Positions 24,035-34,179 of a stretch of 64,000 nt of DNA are shown one piece after another (the stretch's first letter is position 1; the number at the start of each line of letters is the position of its first letter). Origin of the DNA: Lepisosteus oculatus (taxonomy: Eukaryota; Chordata; Actinopteri; Semionotiformes; Lepisosteidae); NCBI RefSeq assembly GCF_040954835.1, contig NC_090714.1, positions 1,414,501 through 1,478,500 of the forward strand, written 5' to 3'. The position numbers and the translations under genes were made by a program. Below the pieces are notes generated by a model that was not told the DNA's origin, searched no databases, and saw nothing but the letters and a program-made list of their open reading frames with translations.

Positions 24035-25265
24035 GACAATGTAGACAATGAAACGAGTTTTTATTGCAGAATTCACAGCAAATACAATAGCAGCAATCAA
24101 CAGAAAACATGCAGGTCAAGAATAAAATACAGCACTGAATCGGGACATTGCAGATCAAGCCACTGGTAAAAAAAATCAAATGTAACAAAAAGCACACATT
24201 GTCGAGAAGAACTTGGCCAACGCTCGTCGAGTTGCTGGAGTGGAGCTGGAAAGCAGATCGTCGGAGTGCAGAGAACCAGGAGCCGCAGAACTGAAGGCAA
24301 AAGAAAAAGGAGCAAGTTAACGGGATATCGGACTTGTAGAATCGATTCACTTGAAGTTCTGAAGTCTTAACTTTAATAAACTGCCCCAATAAAGAAACAT
24401 ACAAACACGCAAACAATAGGTAACATAATGAGAAACCCCAGATACACCCCGGTCCCAGTACTCCAATATTTAGAAAATAGGTTCAGCCTATTATGAACAA
24501 AAGAATCCATAAAAAACAACCACCGCTTTTGTTTCCTATTTGTATTCAGCAAAAGCACAACTAAACGAAAAGAAGTGATAACGGTAGTAGAAAACCGTTC
24601 TGGTTTTCAAATGCTGTGAAATACGAGTTGTCTTTAATACACCAATTTTGCACAAATATAAATAGTTTAGCGTAAGGTACGAATAAAACTTACCGCGGAA
24701 AAAAAAACACTTTCATAACTGGAGGCCCGTTTTTGAAATCCCTTTGTCACCTGGAGAAACAAGAAAACATACGAATTAGTACATTTAATCTTTGCTAAAG
24801 TGTATCATTCGGGAACAGAAAGCGATATTATAGCCCGATTCCGGAAGGCGGAGATACTAACAATTAGATACACAGTTATTCATTTTATACAGCAGATTAT
24901 TTAAGATAAATTACAGCTTTTTTCGTTAGAGATGCCATATCTTAAATAAAACATACTTACATGAAAGGTAGTATAAGAACGCTGAAGACAGACTTTTGAA
25001 ACTTCGAGAGCACGCTCAAACAGACAGGACACTCATTTCGGCGTCCTAAAACACAAATTCAACAGAAACAAATGCAATTACAAAAGTTGCAACAACAATA
25101 CATTTTTGTCTAACTTTCCTCAAAGTAAAATTTTAGTTTTTGCATTTAAAAGAAGAAAATTAGAAATAAAACGCAAACGCACCTCACGTCGCAGAAGCTC
25201 TCCCCGCTGCCATCTTGCCGGGCGCACCTGTGGAACAGGTGGACGGGGCGTGTCCGCTGAGGAAG
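24035..25265 (-). ncRNA. Predicted spliced, polyadenylated non-coding transcript (minus unit)
   Basis: The inferred minus-strand exons are: first exon about 25265-25183; exon 2 25045-24961; exon 3 24750-24694; last exon 24290 to about 24035. Donors are GAG|GTGCGT, CAT|GTAAGTATG and GCG|GTAAGT. Acceptors are gaatttgtgttttag, tcttgtttctccag and ctttttcttttgccttcag. AATAAA is at 24065-24060 with a GT-rich tract beyond. The ATG in exon 1 (AAGATGGCAGCG) meets a TGA at the exon end, and other frames are short. Long minus frames across 24015-24416 read through the intron and are probably not real. No snoRNA boxes were seen. The unit is convergent with the plus unit, with about 650 bases between cleavage sites. 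Confidence 0.52.
24060..24065 (-). terminator. Poly(A) signal AATAAA of the minus ncRNA unit
   Basis: TTTATT on plus is AATAAA on minus, in the context GCAATAAAAACTCG. It lies about 225 bases into the last exon. Downstream on minus is a GT-rich tract (tgtgttttcgaaggtgtg) and then the hairpin at 24013-23971. Confidence 0.55.
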
Positions 25266-25310
25266 GTCACTCTGGGGGCGGGCTCGGCTCCTGAATGACA
25301 GCTGTGCGCT
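25183..25310 (-). promoter_or_regulatory. CpG-island promoter of the minus ncRNA unit with YY1-like motif
   Basis: Read on minus, this holds gagcccgccccc and gacacgccccg GC boxes, then CACCTGTTCCACAGGTGCGC. CAAGATGGCAGCGG follows, matching the YY1 initiator-proximal motif (AAGATGGCGGC). The first donor is GAG|GTGCGT at 25183/25182. YY1 motifs commonly sit just downstream of TATA-less start sites, supporting a start near 25230-25265. The CACCTG..TGCGCC block resembles the plus promoter at 21.85 kb. Confidence 0.5.
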
Positions 25311-25319
25311 CGGTTACAA

Positions 25320-25960
25320 GGGCTCAACACTCACACTACTGAAGATAAAAAGAAACTTGAACTCACCAAATCATACATAAAGTATAAAACGGCTGAAGAT
25401 TTTCAGACAACCTAACACAGTAGCATTCCCCTACGAGTCTGTTTGCTGGACTCGTTTAGCTTGCGGCCAGCTGGTCGAATCAAGAGAAATGTGCTGGAGA
25501 GAGACCCCTGTCGCTCCTAGTTAGGACTGCACCTCTCTTTCACTGCTAGTGCCACACCCGTCCTGCAGGTGTCTCAGTGGTATAAGGGGCTGCTTTTTAG
25601 AATTGAATTCCGAACTACGCATTTATAAAGGACTTTAACCCCCCATTTGCCCTGTTTTGGAGGGCCCCGAAAATGGAGCCCCCCAAAACGGCCGGCGTGG
25701 TAGAGAACAGCCCCTTCTACAAACTCACCCCGACAGCATGAGAGCTTCACCCGGGGATTAGATCTCAGACCGGGAATTAGGTCTCAGACTGACGGGAAGG
25801 CTCGGGGCTCGACTTTAACTCACACGGCTCTCCGGGAGTCGATCTGCTCTCTGAACTTTAGAAGTGTCCGATGGTTCAGCCCGCGGAGCCACCAGGCCGG
25901 CCATGCAGAATACTGGTCATGTACATCTCTTATTCAGCCTAAAGCCAAGTCACAGTCCCG
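25320..25960. other. CpG-rich block with tandem and inverted repeats
   Basis: GC and CpG stay high from the minus promoter to about 25950, but no exon is recognised. A hairpin pairs gttttgg (25654-25660) with ccaaaac (25683-25689), extended by G/C-run pairing. A 19-base tandem duplication follows: ccggggattagatctcaga, then ccgggaattaggtctcaga (about 25751-25788). AAGTATAAAAC near 25379 matches the word after the exon B donor. This may be upstream regulatory DNA of the minus unit. Confidence 0.4.
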
Positions 25961-26616
25961 AGACGAGGCGGTTTCCCCTGTTTGCTCTATCACCAGACGT
26001 TATTTTTTTTAAATGTCTGTAATGATTCTAAAGACAACTTTAATAAAACTACATGGACGATGAAATTGGTCTAAATGTTTTATACCCCAGCTGGTGTTTG
26101 GGCAGAGTATCCCTTTAGTTCCTTAAAAACAGCAGGTGTCACGACAGTATATTTATATTTCCATGGGCGTTTGACAAGGTTCAACATAGAAGCTTAAAGA
26201 TGAAAGATTTAAAAATCAAAAGCCATGCATGTAAATAGAAAGTGAACTGGTGTATGCATAGAAAACAGAATAGTGACAAGGATGTCATAACTAGTCTTGT
26301 AATCAATGAAGCATCACATCGCTTCTTATTATTACTATTGGAGACGCTATTATTTAATATACTATCATATGTGAAAGTTATTGTAGTCAAATGCAAAAAA
26401 TGCAGGTAGTGAAAGTGTTTTTTTATGAATATCAGACCACTGGCAATGAATTAGTGGAAGCAGTGTGCGGCAGGTGTTTAGGAGTTTTGTATTAACTCTA
26501 AGAGAGATGCAAATTCATTTGTATTAATTAAAAAGGTCAATAAAAGTCTATATCGTGTTCTACACTGTATACACAGGTTCTACAGTGAAAAGGGAACCAC
26601 GGTCAGGGAGTGACGT

Positions 26617-26644
26617 ACAGTACAGTAATCACAGTACAGTAATC
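26617..26644. repeat. Tandem 14-base duplication
   Basis: acagtacagtaatc occurs twice in perfect tandem (26617-26630, 26631-26644) and is followed by acagg. It is built from the TACAGTA word that is frequent in this window. The next bases, CACAG|GTGAGA, form a donor-like site, but I see no convincing exon. Confidence 0.8.
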
Positions 26645-26698
26645 ACAGGTGAGACTGACTGTCAAACACTAACAGTATAATTCTTACTGCTTGACCCA

Positions 26699-26868
26699 AA
26701 GCTAAAAGACGGGAATTCTGAAACACTGTTTCTGGCGCAAGGGTGTCGCTAACTTCTAACTTTTACTATTGATGATAGATGGGGATGAATATTGTATTTT
26801 GAATTAAACTGCAAACAAATCGTAAATCCTCAATTAAAGTTTCAATAAGGTTATTTCATCAGCGGTGT
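26699..26868. repeat. Duplicated ~150-bp element, copy 1
   Basis: This block aligns with 28579-28708 in the same orientation. Shared blocks are aagctaaaag, gg.attctg, and a 24-base identity at 26761-26784 containing TGATGATAGATGGGG. Attgtattttgaattaaact versus atagtattttgaattgaact follows, then a gt.ttcaataaggtta.tt.atca block. The spacing between copies is about 1.86 kb. A C-box-like TGATGA is present, but no matching D box and terminal stem were found, so I do not call a snoRNA. Confidence 0.7.
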
Positions 26869-26929
26869 AGTTAAAAGTATGGAATGGGATTGACTCCAGT
26901 TACTTGTGTCGGAAAGACTGAGGGATCCA

Positions 26930-27160
26930 TGCCAACTCCAGGATCAAGTCCATGTTTTACACATTTCTAATTAATTAACAGTCCAGAGCCAGGTGTGATT
27001 AATCTTTATCCGCCTTCAATTAGTCTCCCTTAAAAATTCCTCTGGCAGCAGTATTGCGTCTTTGTCCTTAAATACCGGCTTTGCAGCAAGAGGGAAAATA
27101 TTCCCGGGATGTTTCACTTCATTTGGGAAACAGAATATCGGACACGGTTTCTACCTATTT
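26930..27160. promoter_or_regulatory. Candidate conserved non-coding element
   Basis: The segment is unusually word-rich in TF-like sites: ctaattaattaac, gtgattaatcttta, tcaattagtctccc, and aaatattcccgggatgtttc. It sits between CpG-rich islands. Composition differs from surrounding low-complexity DNA. The call rests only on this look; comparison with other fishes is needed. Confidence 0.22.
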
Positions 27161-27430
27161 AGATAGGAACAGTTCGAAACGAGAAAAGGCATCAGAGCTT
27201 CAGAATAGTTAAGAAGACGGCCAGTAACTGTATTTTAGAAAAGGCCTTCTGTCTTGTAAAGAAAAGTTGAATTCAAACTAAACCAGTAACTTTCTTTTTT
27301 TTTGTAACAGGCGAAATGGAACGGATCAATGTTGCTGCTATTTAAAATGGCTACCTGTATCTTTAGTGCTTGCTCAGGTCTGTTAGTGGCGTTTCAGCAG
27401 GTGTCTTATTCCCTTGTTCCTCCTCTCCAG

Positions 27431-27525
27431 CTCCCCGGCCTTCCTGTCCTCTACAACAGCCTGGACGCCGAAGCGCAGAGCTCCCGTGTGGCGTGAAACT
27501 GGACAGATGAGCGGTCAGTTCGAAG
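27431..27525 (+). CDS. Candidate first coding exon (initiator Met) of an unidentified gene
   Basis: An acceptor with a good pyrimidine tract (cccttgttcctcctctccag, ending 27430) precedes a CpG-rich exon. Its ATG at 27507 reads MSGQFE plus one base, ending at a good donor (GAAG|GTGAGA, 27525/27526). The remaining phase-1 base joins the exon at 28450-28533 without a stop. The exon lies in a CpG-retaining island (27.4-28.05 kb). The upstream part would be 5' UTR from an earlier exon, or the start may lie within the island with the acceptor unused. I do not recognise the N-terminus. No third exon was found with confidence. Confidence 0.35.
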
Positions 27526-27918
27526 GTGAGAATCCAACCGGTCTGCACTCTGCTTGCAGAGCCTCTTGCTTTCGGGTTTAAAGAAAGAGCTTTGTGTTTG
27601 TAGTCGGAGAAATCCCAGATACTAACTGACTTTTCTCAGTATAGCAAAGCAGTAGATTGTGAAGAAGCCCACAGCTGCGCTCACTTAATCGGAGGGTGGG
27701 GGAAATTCCACGGGGAAATGGTCAGTACGGGTAAAACACGGTTTTGCTCCGTTGAACACCTCCCGGCGAATAAACCTCTTATTTTTGCCTTTCAAATGTG
27801 GTGCTACCTTTTTGTATAGGTTCATGCGAGAGACCAGAACTTGCGACTATATATTAAAAACGCTTTTTCTCCCCTGTTCAAGCAGCAGCAGTTGCTCCCA
27901 CAGAGCAACCGGACTCAC

Positions 27919-28045
27919 CTCGCGGTCCCAGGTGCCCACCGTCTCTCCGGCCGGCTGTCCTGACTGGAGCGTTTCCTCTCCCGGGGCTCCAGACTGCGGG
28001 CCGCCGGAGCGTCTGGATAATAGCCGCCGGGTTACGCCTGTACCG
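27919..28045 (-). other. Candidate minus-strand first exon in CpG island
   Basis: On minus, a GC-rich stretch runs into a strong donor, GACCGCGAG|GTGAGTCC (27919/27918). The 127-base stretch lacks an ATG in frame to the donor, so it would be 5' UTR. It faces away from the plus exon at 27431-27525, though the two overlap in arrangement; divergent promoter transcription from one CpG island is a simple explanation. The 5' end is undetermined. Confidence 0.28.
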
Positions 28046-28449
28046 TTTCGTTTTGTAATAAACTAGTGTTCTTGGATTGTTTCTTAAACTAAATTGTTTA
28101 GGTATCTTGGTGGGGTCACTTTATGTAGGAAGAGTGCATCTAACAGGCGATCATCCTCCTGTTTCTTTATTGAGCCTACATGTGTTTCCTGTGCAGGTGC
28201 CAGCTGCTCAGACTGGCTGTCAATCATAAATTTACTGTAGGTTACAGTACTTCATCTTTAGCCATGGCAGTTGTTGTACAAGCTTCTTGCCTGTTAAACT
28301 CCAGCTGTTGCTTGACTGTACACAAAGGCATGCACCCTGTGGACCAGCAACTGCTTCATAACACAATTTCTATTGGTAAAAATTCTTTGGAGACGGTTGC
28401 ATTTGTTTAATATCACAGGCCCCTCTAAGTGAATATTGCTCTTCTCCAG

Positions 28450-28533
28450 ACTTGGTCAGACAAGAATTATCTGGAAGAGCAGCTCCAGCCATGAGCTCTT
28501 CTCCTGCTTGCAGCTTGACTCCTGGAAATAAAG
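28450..28533 (+). CDS. Candidate second coding exon, in phase with 27431-27525
   Basis: The acceptor is attgctcttctccag (ending 28449) and the donor is AAAG|GTATAATATG (28533/28534). The 84-base exon joins the 27.4-kb exon in phase 1 to give an open reading of 34 complete codons beginning MSGQFEDLVRQELSGRAAPA and ending LTPGNK. It is Ser/Pro/Ala-rich and less AT-biased than the surroundings. The exon is symmetric (84 bases), so skipping would keep the frame. An internal ATG (28491) could also initiate. I cannot name the protein. A copy of the duplicated 150-bp element starts 46 bases downstream. Confidence 0.35.
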
Positions 28534-28578
28534 GTATAATATGAGAACCCCATGTTAATTGCAGAGGGTTTTGTGTAG

Positions 28579-28708
28579 AAAGCTAAAAGGATGGTATTCT
28601 GGAGTAAAGGTGATTCTCACTTTTACTATTGATGATAGATGGGGGATGATAATAGTATTTTGAATTGAACTGAAATCCCATTTCAAATATTCAACTAAGG
28701 TTACTTAA
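28579..28708. repeat. Duplicated ~150-bp element, copy 2
   Basis: This is the second copy of the block at 26699-26868. Its best-conserved stretch is 28621-28644, identical to 26761-26784. It is immediately intronic to the candidate exon at 28450-28533 and could be a splicing or transcriptional element, or a simple local duplication. Confidence 0.7.
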
Positions 28709-28739
28709 TCAATACCAACATTGATAAAGATGTTTTTTT

Positions 28740-31700
28740 TTTTAAACTTGGATATACTTTGTGGGAGGAATACTTGAGGTCTGCATGGGGGAGATGGTAG
28801 GAGTTTCCAGTGCTATTCTAGTCAATTTAGTGCAGTTCCACTTTAAAAAAACTACTTCCTGGTTCCATTTCATATTTGCAATTTTTCTGAATAAAGTAGT
28901 ACAACAATGGCTTTGTAATGCGGCAAGCTGCTAATTTGGGTGGAATTATTAAATGACCCTTGATTTTCCTTGAAAATGGACACAATGGTAAACAGATTAC
29001 TTTTTCTCATTTAAACAATATTGACAACTACAAAGTATTAAGAATGGCTGGTTAAAGCCTTTTTTAAGAATGTGCAATTGTTTGATAATGCTCACTCTCT
29101 AACAGGGCTAAACCTGTAACTCTTATATATACTCTCTGATTACGGTGTGATTTTGGAGACAAACTTAATTTTCCCATTCACACAAATGCACTGAAAAAGC
29201 TGAGCATGGTTGAGTGATTACCTGAAAAAGAAGGTGCTATATTTCGGGAAGGAAAGGAGCTGGGATGGTACTTTGAACAGCATAAACACAGCACTAACAA
29301 ATGCAGTAGGTTTCATTGTTTATGCTGTTTGGTGGGGAGACAACATCAAGGAGCTAGATATGGTTCATTCCAAACTCCACACCCCAAACTTAAACACATT
29401 TTCCTTGGCTTACTTAATAAAACAAAAGGTAAAATTCAGTTGCCATTTAAATGCTATTTTCACTGCCTTTCCATTTGTTCCTATAAAGTTTAGAATGATG
29501 CAGCCTGTATTGATAATGCAATGAGCTGTAACAGTCTGTTGAACACAATAGTTGCACAACTCAACTCAAATGCATAGTGCTTTGGTACTTTCTACAACAC
29601 AGCTCTGAACGGTGTGAGACACCTGAGTTGAAGCAGAACTCTGAAATAATCTGAGACAGGCAGGCAAAGGAATCTCGACTTTAAGCCGCAAACAGGATAG
29701 ATGTTGGAAGGGTTAATCCCACAGTCCAGATGTTAAGTTGGATCTTTAAAATTCAGTGTCAGCAGGAGCTCCATTACACCAACTGCCACTCACAATCTAC
29801 CCTTCTGAATAATAACTACCAACACACAACCTGCGCCCCTCTCTCTCTCTTCAATGGCTAATAGGCTTAGCAAAGAAATGGGGGATTTGAATAAATCACC
29901 TCCAGCGCTCCACCTATTGACCTGCTTTCCTTTGTCTCCATAAAGTCAGTTTCTGCCATTAGATTTTACACCATTAAATATTGCAAATAAATTGATACAT
30001 TTACCCAAGTTAATAAGGTTCAATGCAAGTATGTTAAAACATCCTCATCCTGGAGTGGATCTATCTTTAGATAGTCCTTTACCGGTGCAATAGGTAATTG
30101 CTTTTTATCTTTTACTTAGACATCAGATTGCTTTTTATTTACTGTTACACAGGGCTGAAAACATTTCAAATCAGATAGTTTCCTTCTGCAAGGCTAAATT
30201 ATTGATGCCATTTTGTTCGGGAAAGCAAGAAAGAATGGAAACGTGAGGCAGTTTGAATCAACTATTCACAATCAGCAAAGATTCTGAAAACATTGTCCCC
30301 CAGCAGTGCACATACACCAATACAGGAGTGAAACAAAGACCTGAGATTTTAGATTAGCACTCTTATTACTAGGACTGAAACTTGGTGGCATTTGTACACA
30401 GACAGGCATGGGTGTCTAGGTTCCTTTAGGTCTGTAGGTGCTAGTCTATTTACAGTGGTTGAAGATAGTTCATCAAGAAAAGGCATGAATATTATTATTA
30501 TAAAATTAGGTACCAGAAATCCAGTGTGCGATATGGACCAGCTGGACTCCTCTTAAATGTATCACTATTTATGTTGCTACTGGGGTAGAAACTGGGAAGG
30601 ACTGAACGAAGCCGGTGTTTTTTCAGTTAAGTTGTGTCATAAAATTATAAATGAAAAACCCACTGGTGCATCATACATTTATAGTATAACACTTGTATTG
30701 TTTAATTGTACTTATTTTTAGGAAATTATGGAAGACCAGAAATGTGCCAGTGGTGATTTACTACCATTAATCACATTTTACTTCAGTATTTTCAATAACA
30801 TTATACTGTACCTGTATATTTTTTAATGATTATGCATTCACCACATTGTAATGAGCTTTATTTCCTATTATTGAAGCTACCATTGATCACTTCGTGGGTC
30901 GCACTTTAATTACACAATATAGCCTCCTCGAATTTATGATACTAATATGACAGTAGACGCTAAAACAATATGAATGTTTCCATTAACTTGTGGTTATAAC
31001 ACTGTCATTAAAGTCAATCGGTTATCCTGCGTATTTGTAGTAATCACTAAAATGGAATTTTTTTCCTTCATTTATATGACTGGTAGTAAAAATGCTTGTA
31101 CATTAAATTCCTAAAAACTAAAAACAATAGAATCTAATATAAATGTAAAACACATATCCCATTATTTTTTAAATAAAAAACGGAATGGAAAAAACAAAGA
31201 TGATTTTGCAGCTATTTCAGAAAAGGTGACCATCTGCCCTTTGTAGAAAATAGTAATTTGATTGTTGCCTAAAGCTTTTTGTCTATACCCTCATTCTCCA
31301 AAGTTGGTAAGAGTATTATTGTTAGTCCTGTGGCAATATGTAACACACCTTTGAGAAGAGATAGGATGATGTCCTTAACCGATAACTCAGGTCACTATTA
31401 TGTGTTAATACTTTTAGTTGGAAATATTTTATACTATACATTTCTTCATTTTTAAACTTAATATATATTCATTACAAATAAAATACTTTTTCTTTATACA
31501 ATCTATTTTTTGCATAAGGGTTTTATACTGTATACCAAGTACTATGTTCTTTAAAATGGCAAAAAAGTTAAAGTCGAGAGAAAATTAGAGCAAATGTATT
31601 CAAAGAAAAACTGAGACATCACTCTTAGGTCTATATTTGATCTGTACGGAGAACAGATTTAGCCATTTTAATTAATTCAACTTACATAGTTGATATAGTT

Positions 31701-32900
31701 TCCTATGGGCTATATAATTAAATCAAAACTACAGTAGATGCACATGGAACTGTTATAAGCTATTTTTAAATGATGAGTGAAAACATGAATTATTTCATCC
31801 ATTTACACCTTGTAAGCACTGCTGGTTGTGGTCTGTGTGTTTGTCAGACAGCTTTTCCTTTTCCAGGCCCCCTAGAAATGTTGCATTTTAGAAAACATAC
31901 ACTAGAGAGGAAAAAAAACACATACTGTATTGAGAAGCTGCGGGACGTCCATTTCTAATTAAGCTTATTTAAAACAAAAGAACTAGGTGTGTTCCCTTGT
32001 TCCTTTTATAACATGTCTCAATGTGCCTGATCGACCAGAATTTCCATTGTAAATGTTGGTTGTAGACAGGCATGGACAGAAGCTTTTGTTGTGTGAAAAC
32101 CAAACTTCATAACTCACTCTGTACATGTCGCTTGTACTCAGGTGGGGGGTCTTTGTTGGGACGGTACCATGAGCAATGCGAGATGTTTTCGTGAGTGCCA
32201 TGAAAGCATTAGTGATGTGTGCTGAAGTCTAAGAGTTGTACAGTATACTGTAGTATATTCTATCATCACCACCAGTGCATCATTGCTTTAGGTTCATAAT
32301 TGTGTTTAATTTTGTGTGAAGTATTTGTTGCGATATCAGACACCTGAAACAAACCATTAACCGATAAAATCCCTCTTACTGGCGTCTCAGACAAGTGGAG
32401 TTAGGCCATAATAATCCCCTGTGATTTTCAACCGTCAGAGTGATTATGCAGCTTTATACACTGAGTGCAGTATGAAAGATGTTTAATGTTGTGTACTGTA
32501 TGTTGTCAAATGAATATCACCCATGTTGGTTTTCATATTAAATGGGAAGATGGTTTTGCTTAATGTATTGCATTCCATTTAACTTCTCATGTTAACGTAA
32601 TGATTTATTTGACGTGTTAAGTAAGAGCATTGGCTTACTAATTTATCTGCAAGATGTAAACAATGAGCAATCCTTGTAATTTCTGAAGACCCTTTTCTGT
32701 TTTGATAAATATACTGTACTGCATGTTGCATATATAGGATATCAGTTCTGTCCTCTTCCAGTTTCCTCTTCTGAATTAAAAATTTAATTTTTACCTAAAG
32801 ATATAGCCTGCAATGCCGGCATACTGTATGTAGTTCATGCCTATCCTTGCTGGAAACCTGCTTAATACTACATTCGTCTTTGAACCTAAATGTCATATTC
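28740..32900. other. Anonymous AT-rich DNA, possibly intronic
   Basis: No gene or known repeat is recognised. An acceptor-like tract (cttttccttttccag, ending 31866) opens a 31-codon frame to TAA in a phase compatible with the 28.5-kb exon. It lacks a nearby poly(A) signal and looks AT-driven, so I do not call it. A perfect 14-base palindrome TACAGTATACTGTA lies at 32239-32252. Confidence 0.5.
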
Positions 32901-33899
32901 ATCCAAATGGTGGAAAATACCTTCCCAAAGCTATCGCATTGTTTGGGAATTTTAGAACAACACCTTGCACACTAAAACAGACGCTCTTTGTCACGCTGAA
33001 TATATTATTCTGCCAGTGCAAGAAGTCATGGTGAAACGCTGATGTTGACTGTCAGTAAGTGCATCAAATCAGATTTATATTGATATTGCTATCGCAGCTT
33101 GATAAAAACGATTCCACGTTTCTTTTCGGCTACAGGATGTAGAGTATGTAGACAGGGAAGGAGATGGATAAGCATACACAGGCGTTGTCTACGAATGGAT
33201 AGAACCAGTTTTTCTATTACCCATTTGACTGTAGTTCACGTTCGTTATAAGTATGTTATTGTGCATATCGATCATTTACTTTAATTTAGTGTCATTTCTG
33301 ACCAACTGCACTGAACACTTTTAGTCATGATCCTACAGTACCTGGTTGTCTGTTTAGATTATCATACTTCGCTTGCGTTCGTATGAAATCATTCTGGAAT
33401 CGGGGTGCTGTGTATCTCAAGCAGTGTATTAAACATACTTCGAGATAAAGCTCTAGCTGAAATTTGACTGTGAGAGCAACTCTGACAGCAAAGTGATTGT
33501 AAAAGCTGAAGCACAAGGAACTGATTGCTGTAATAAAATCCGCGAAATACGAGCAATAAGGGTTTATTCGGATGTTGCTGCCTTTCGGGTTTTTTTTCTT
33601 TACAGACGTAAAGATTTGTCTTACGCTACACACTGACAGAGGGATTTGGAATTACCTTCCAAGGATCTGTGCTGAACTTACACCATTTATAGACTGTCAA
33701 TGTCAAACAATCTGATTATGAGATTTAACTTCACGTCCAAGCAGACTTCAGGATCAACATGCGTTTGCCGTCTAGTTCCCCATTCAGCTTTAGAACAGAA
33801 AACAGAATAATAAACCACTGAAAACGATTAAAATGTGGTGTCACCCCCGATCCTCTAGACAAAAACGTCCTGCCGGTGCGTGATGGAAAGTCCCGACTC

Positions 33900-34173
33900 C
33901 GAAGCTGTTCGAAATAAATAAAGGCGAGGAGCAACAGAGCTTTCAATCAGGGTTTTGCCTTGAATTAATCACCTTCTGTTTAATGGATCTTTGAGTTTCC
34001 TGCTTGACGCAGTGAGGAGCTGCAGCCCTCTTCTCAGGCCGAGAGCAACCCTGGATTTTCTGCTAGAAATTTGCTGCCTTCCTTGAGTATTTTCTGGGGT
34101 TCGAAGTGACACTGAGAGCCCCAGATTTGGATCCGGAGACACCTGCGAACTCCTGCGCCCCTGATTTAAAAAG
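33900..34173 (+). promoter_or_regulatory. Candidate CpG-associated first (5' UTR) exon and promoter
   Basis: The region from about 32.95 to 35.1 kb retains CpGs despite being AT-rich. Within it, a G+C-richer stretch ends at a strong donor, AAAAAG|GTAAGGC (34173/34174). No ATG lies in the last 80 bases before the donor. This fits an untranslated first exon. The start is not resolvable; GC content rises from about 34000. Confidence 0.33.
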
Positions 34174-34179
34174 GTAAGG

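Noticed and set aside
23683..24169. Overlapping 121-123-codon frames on both strands in the GC-rich spacer
   Set aside because: Low stop density is expected from high G+C; Pro/Arg/Gly-rich readings on both strands point to composition, not coding.
24015..24416. 133-codon minus frame with many Cys and Phe residues
   Set aside because: It runs from the predicted last intron into the last exon of the minus ncRNA unit and spans the poly(A) signal, so it would not exist in the mature transcript.
21900..24960. snoRNA or scaRNA genes inside the introns of the convergent units
   Set aside because: TGATG-like words near 22563 and 22760 lack matching D boxes, terminal stems or H/ACA motifs.
26761..26784. 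C/D-box snoRNA in the duplicated 24-base core (TGATGATAG)
   Set aside because: No D box (CTGA) at suitable distance and no closing stem in either copy.
31866..31958. Third exon of the 27.4-28.5 kb gene (acceptor after a pyrimidine tract, 31 open codons)
   Set aside because: Phase fits, but the frame is Lys/AT-rich and ends without a poly(A) signal; chance is likely.
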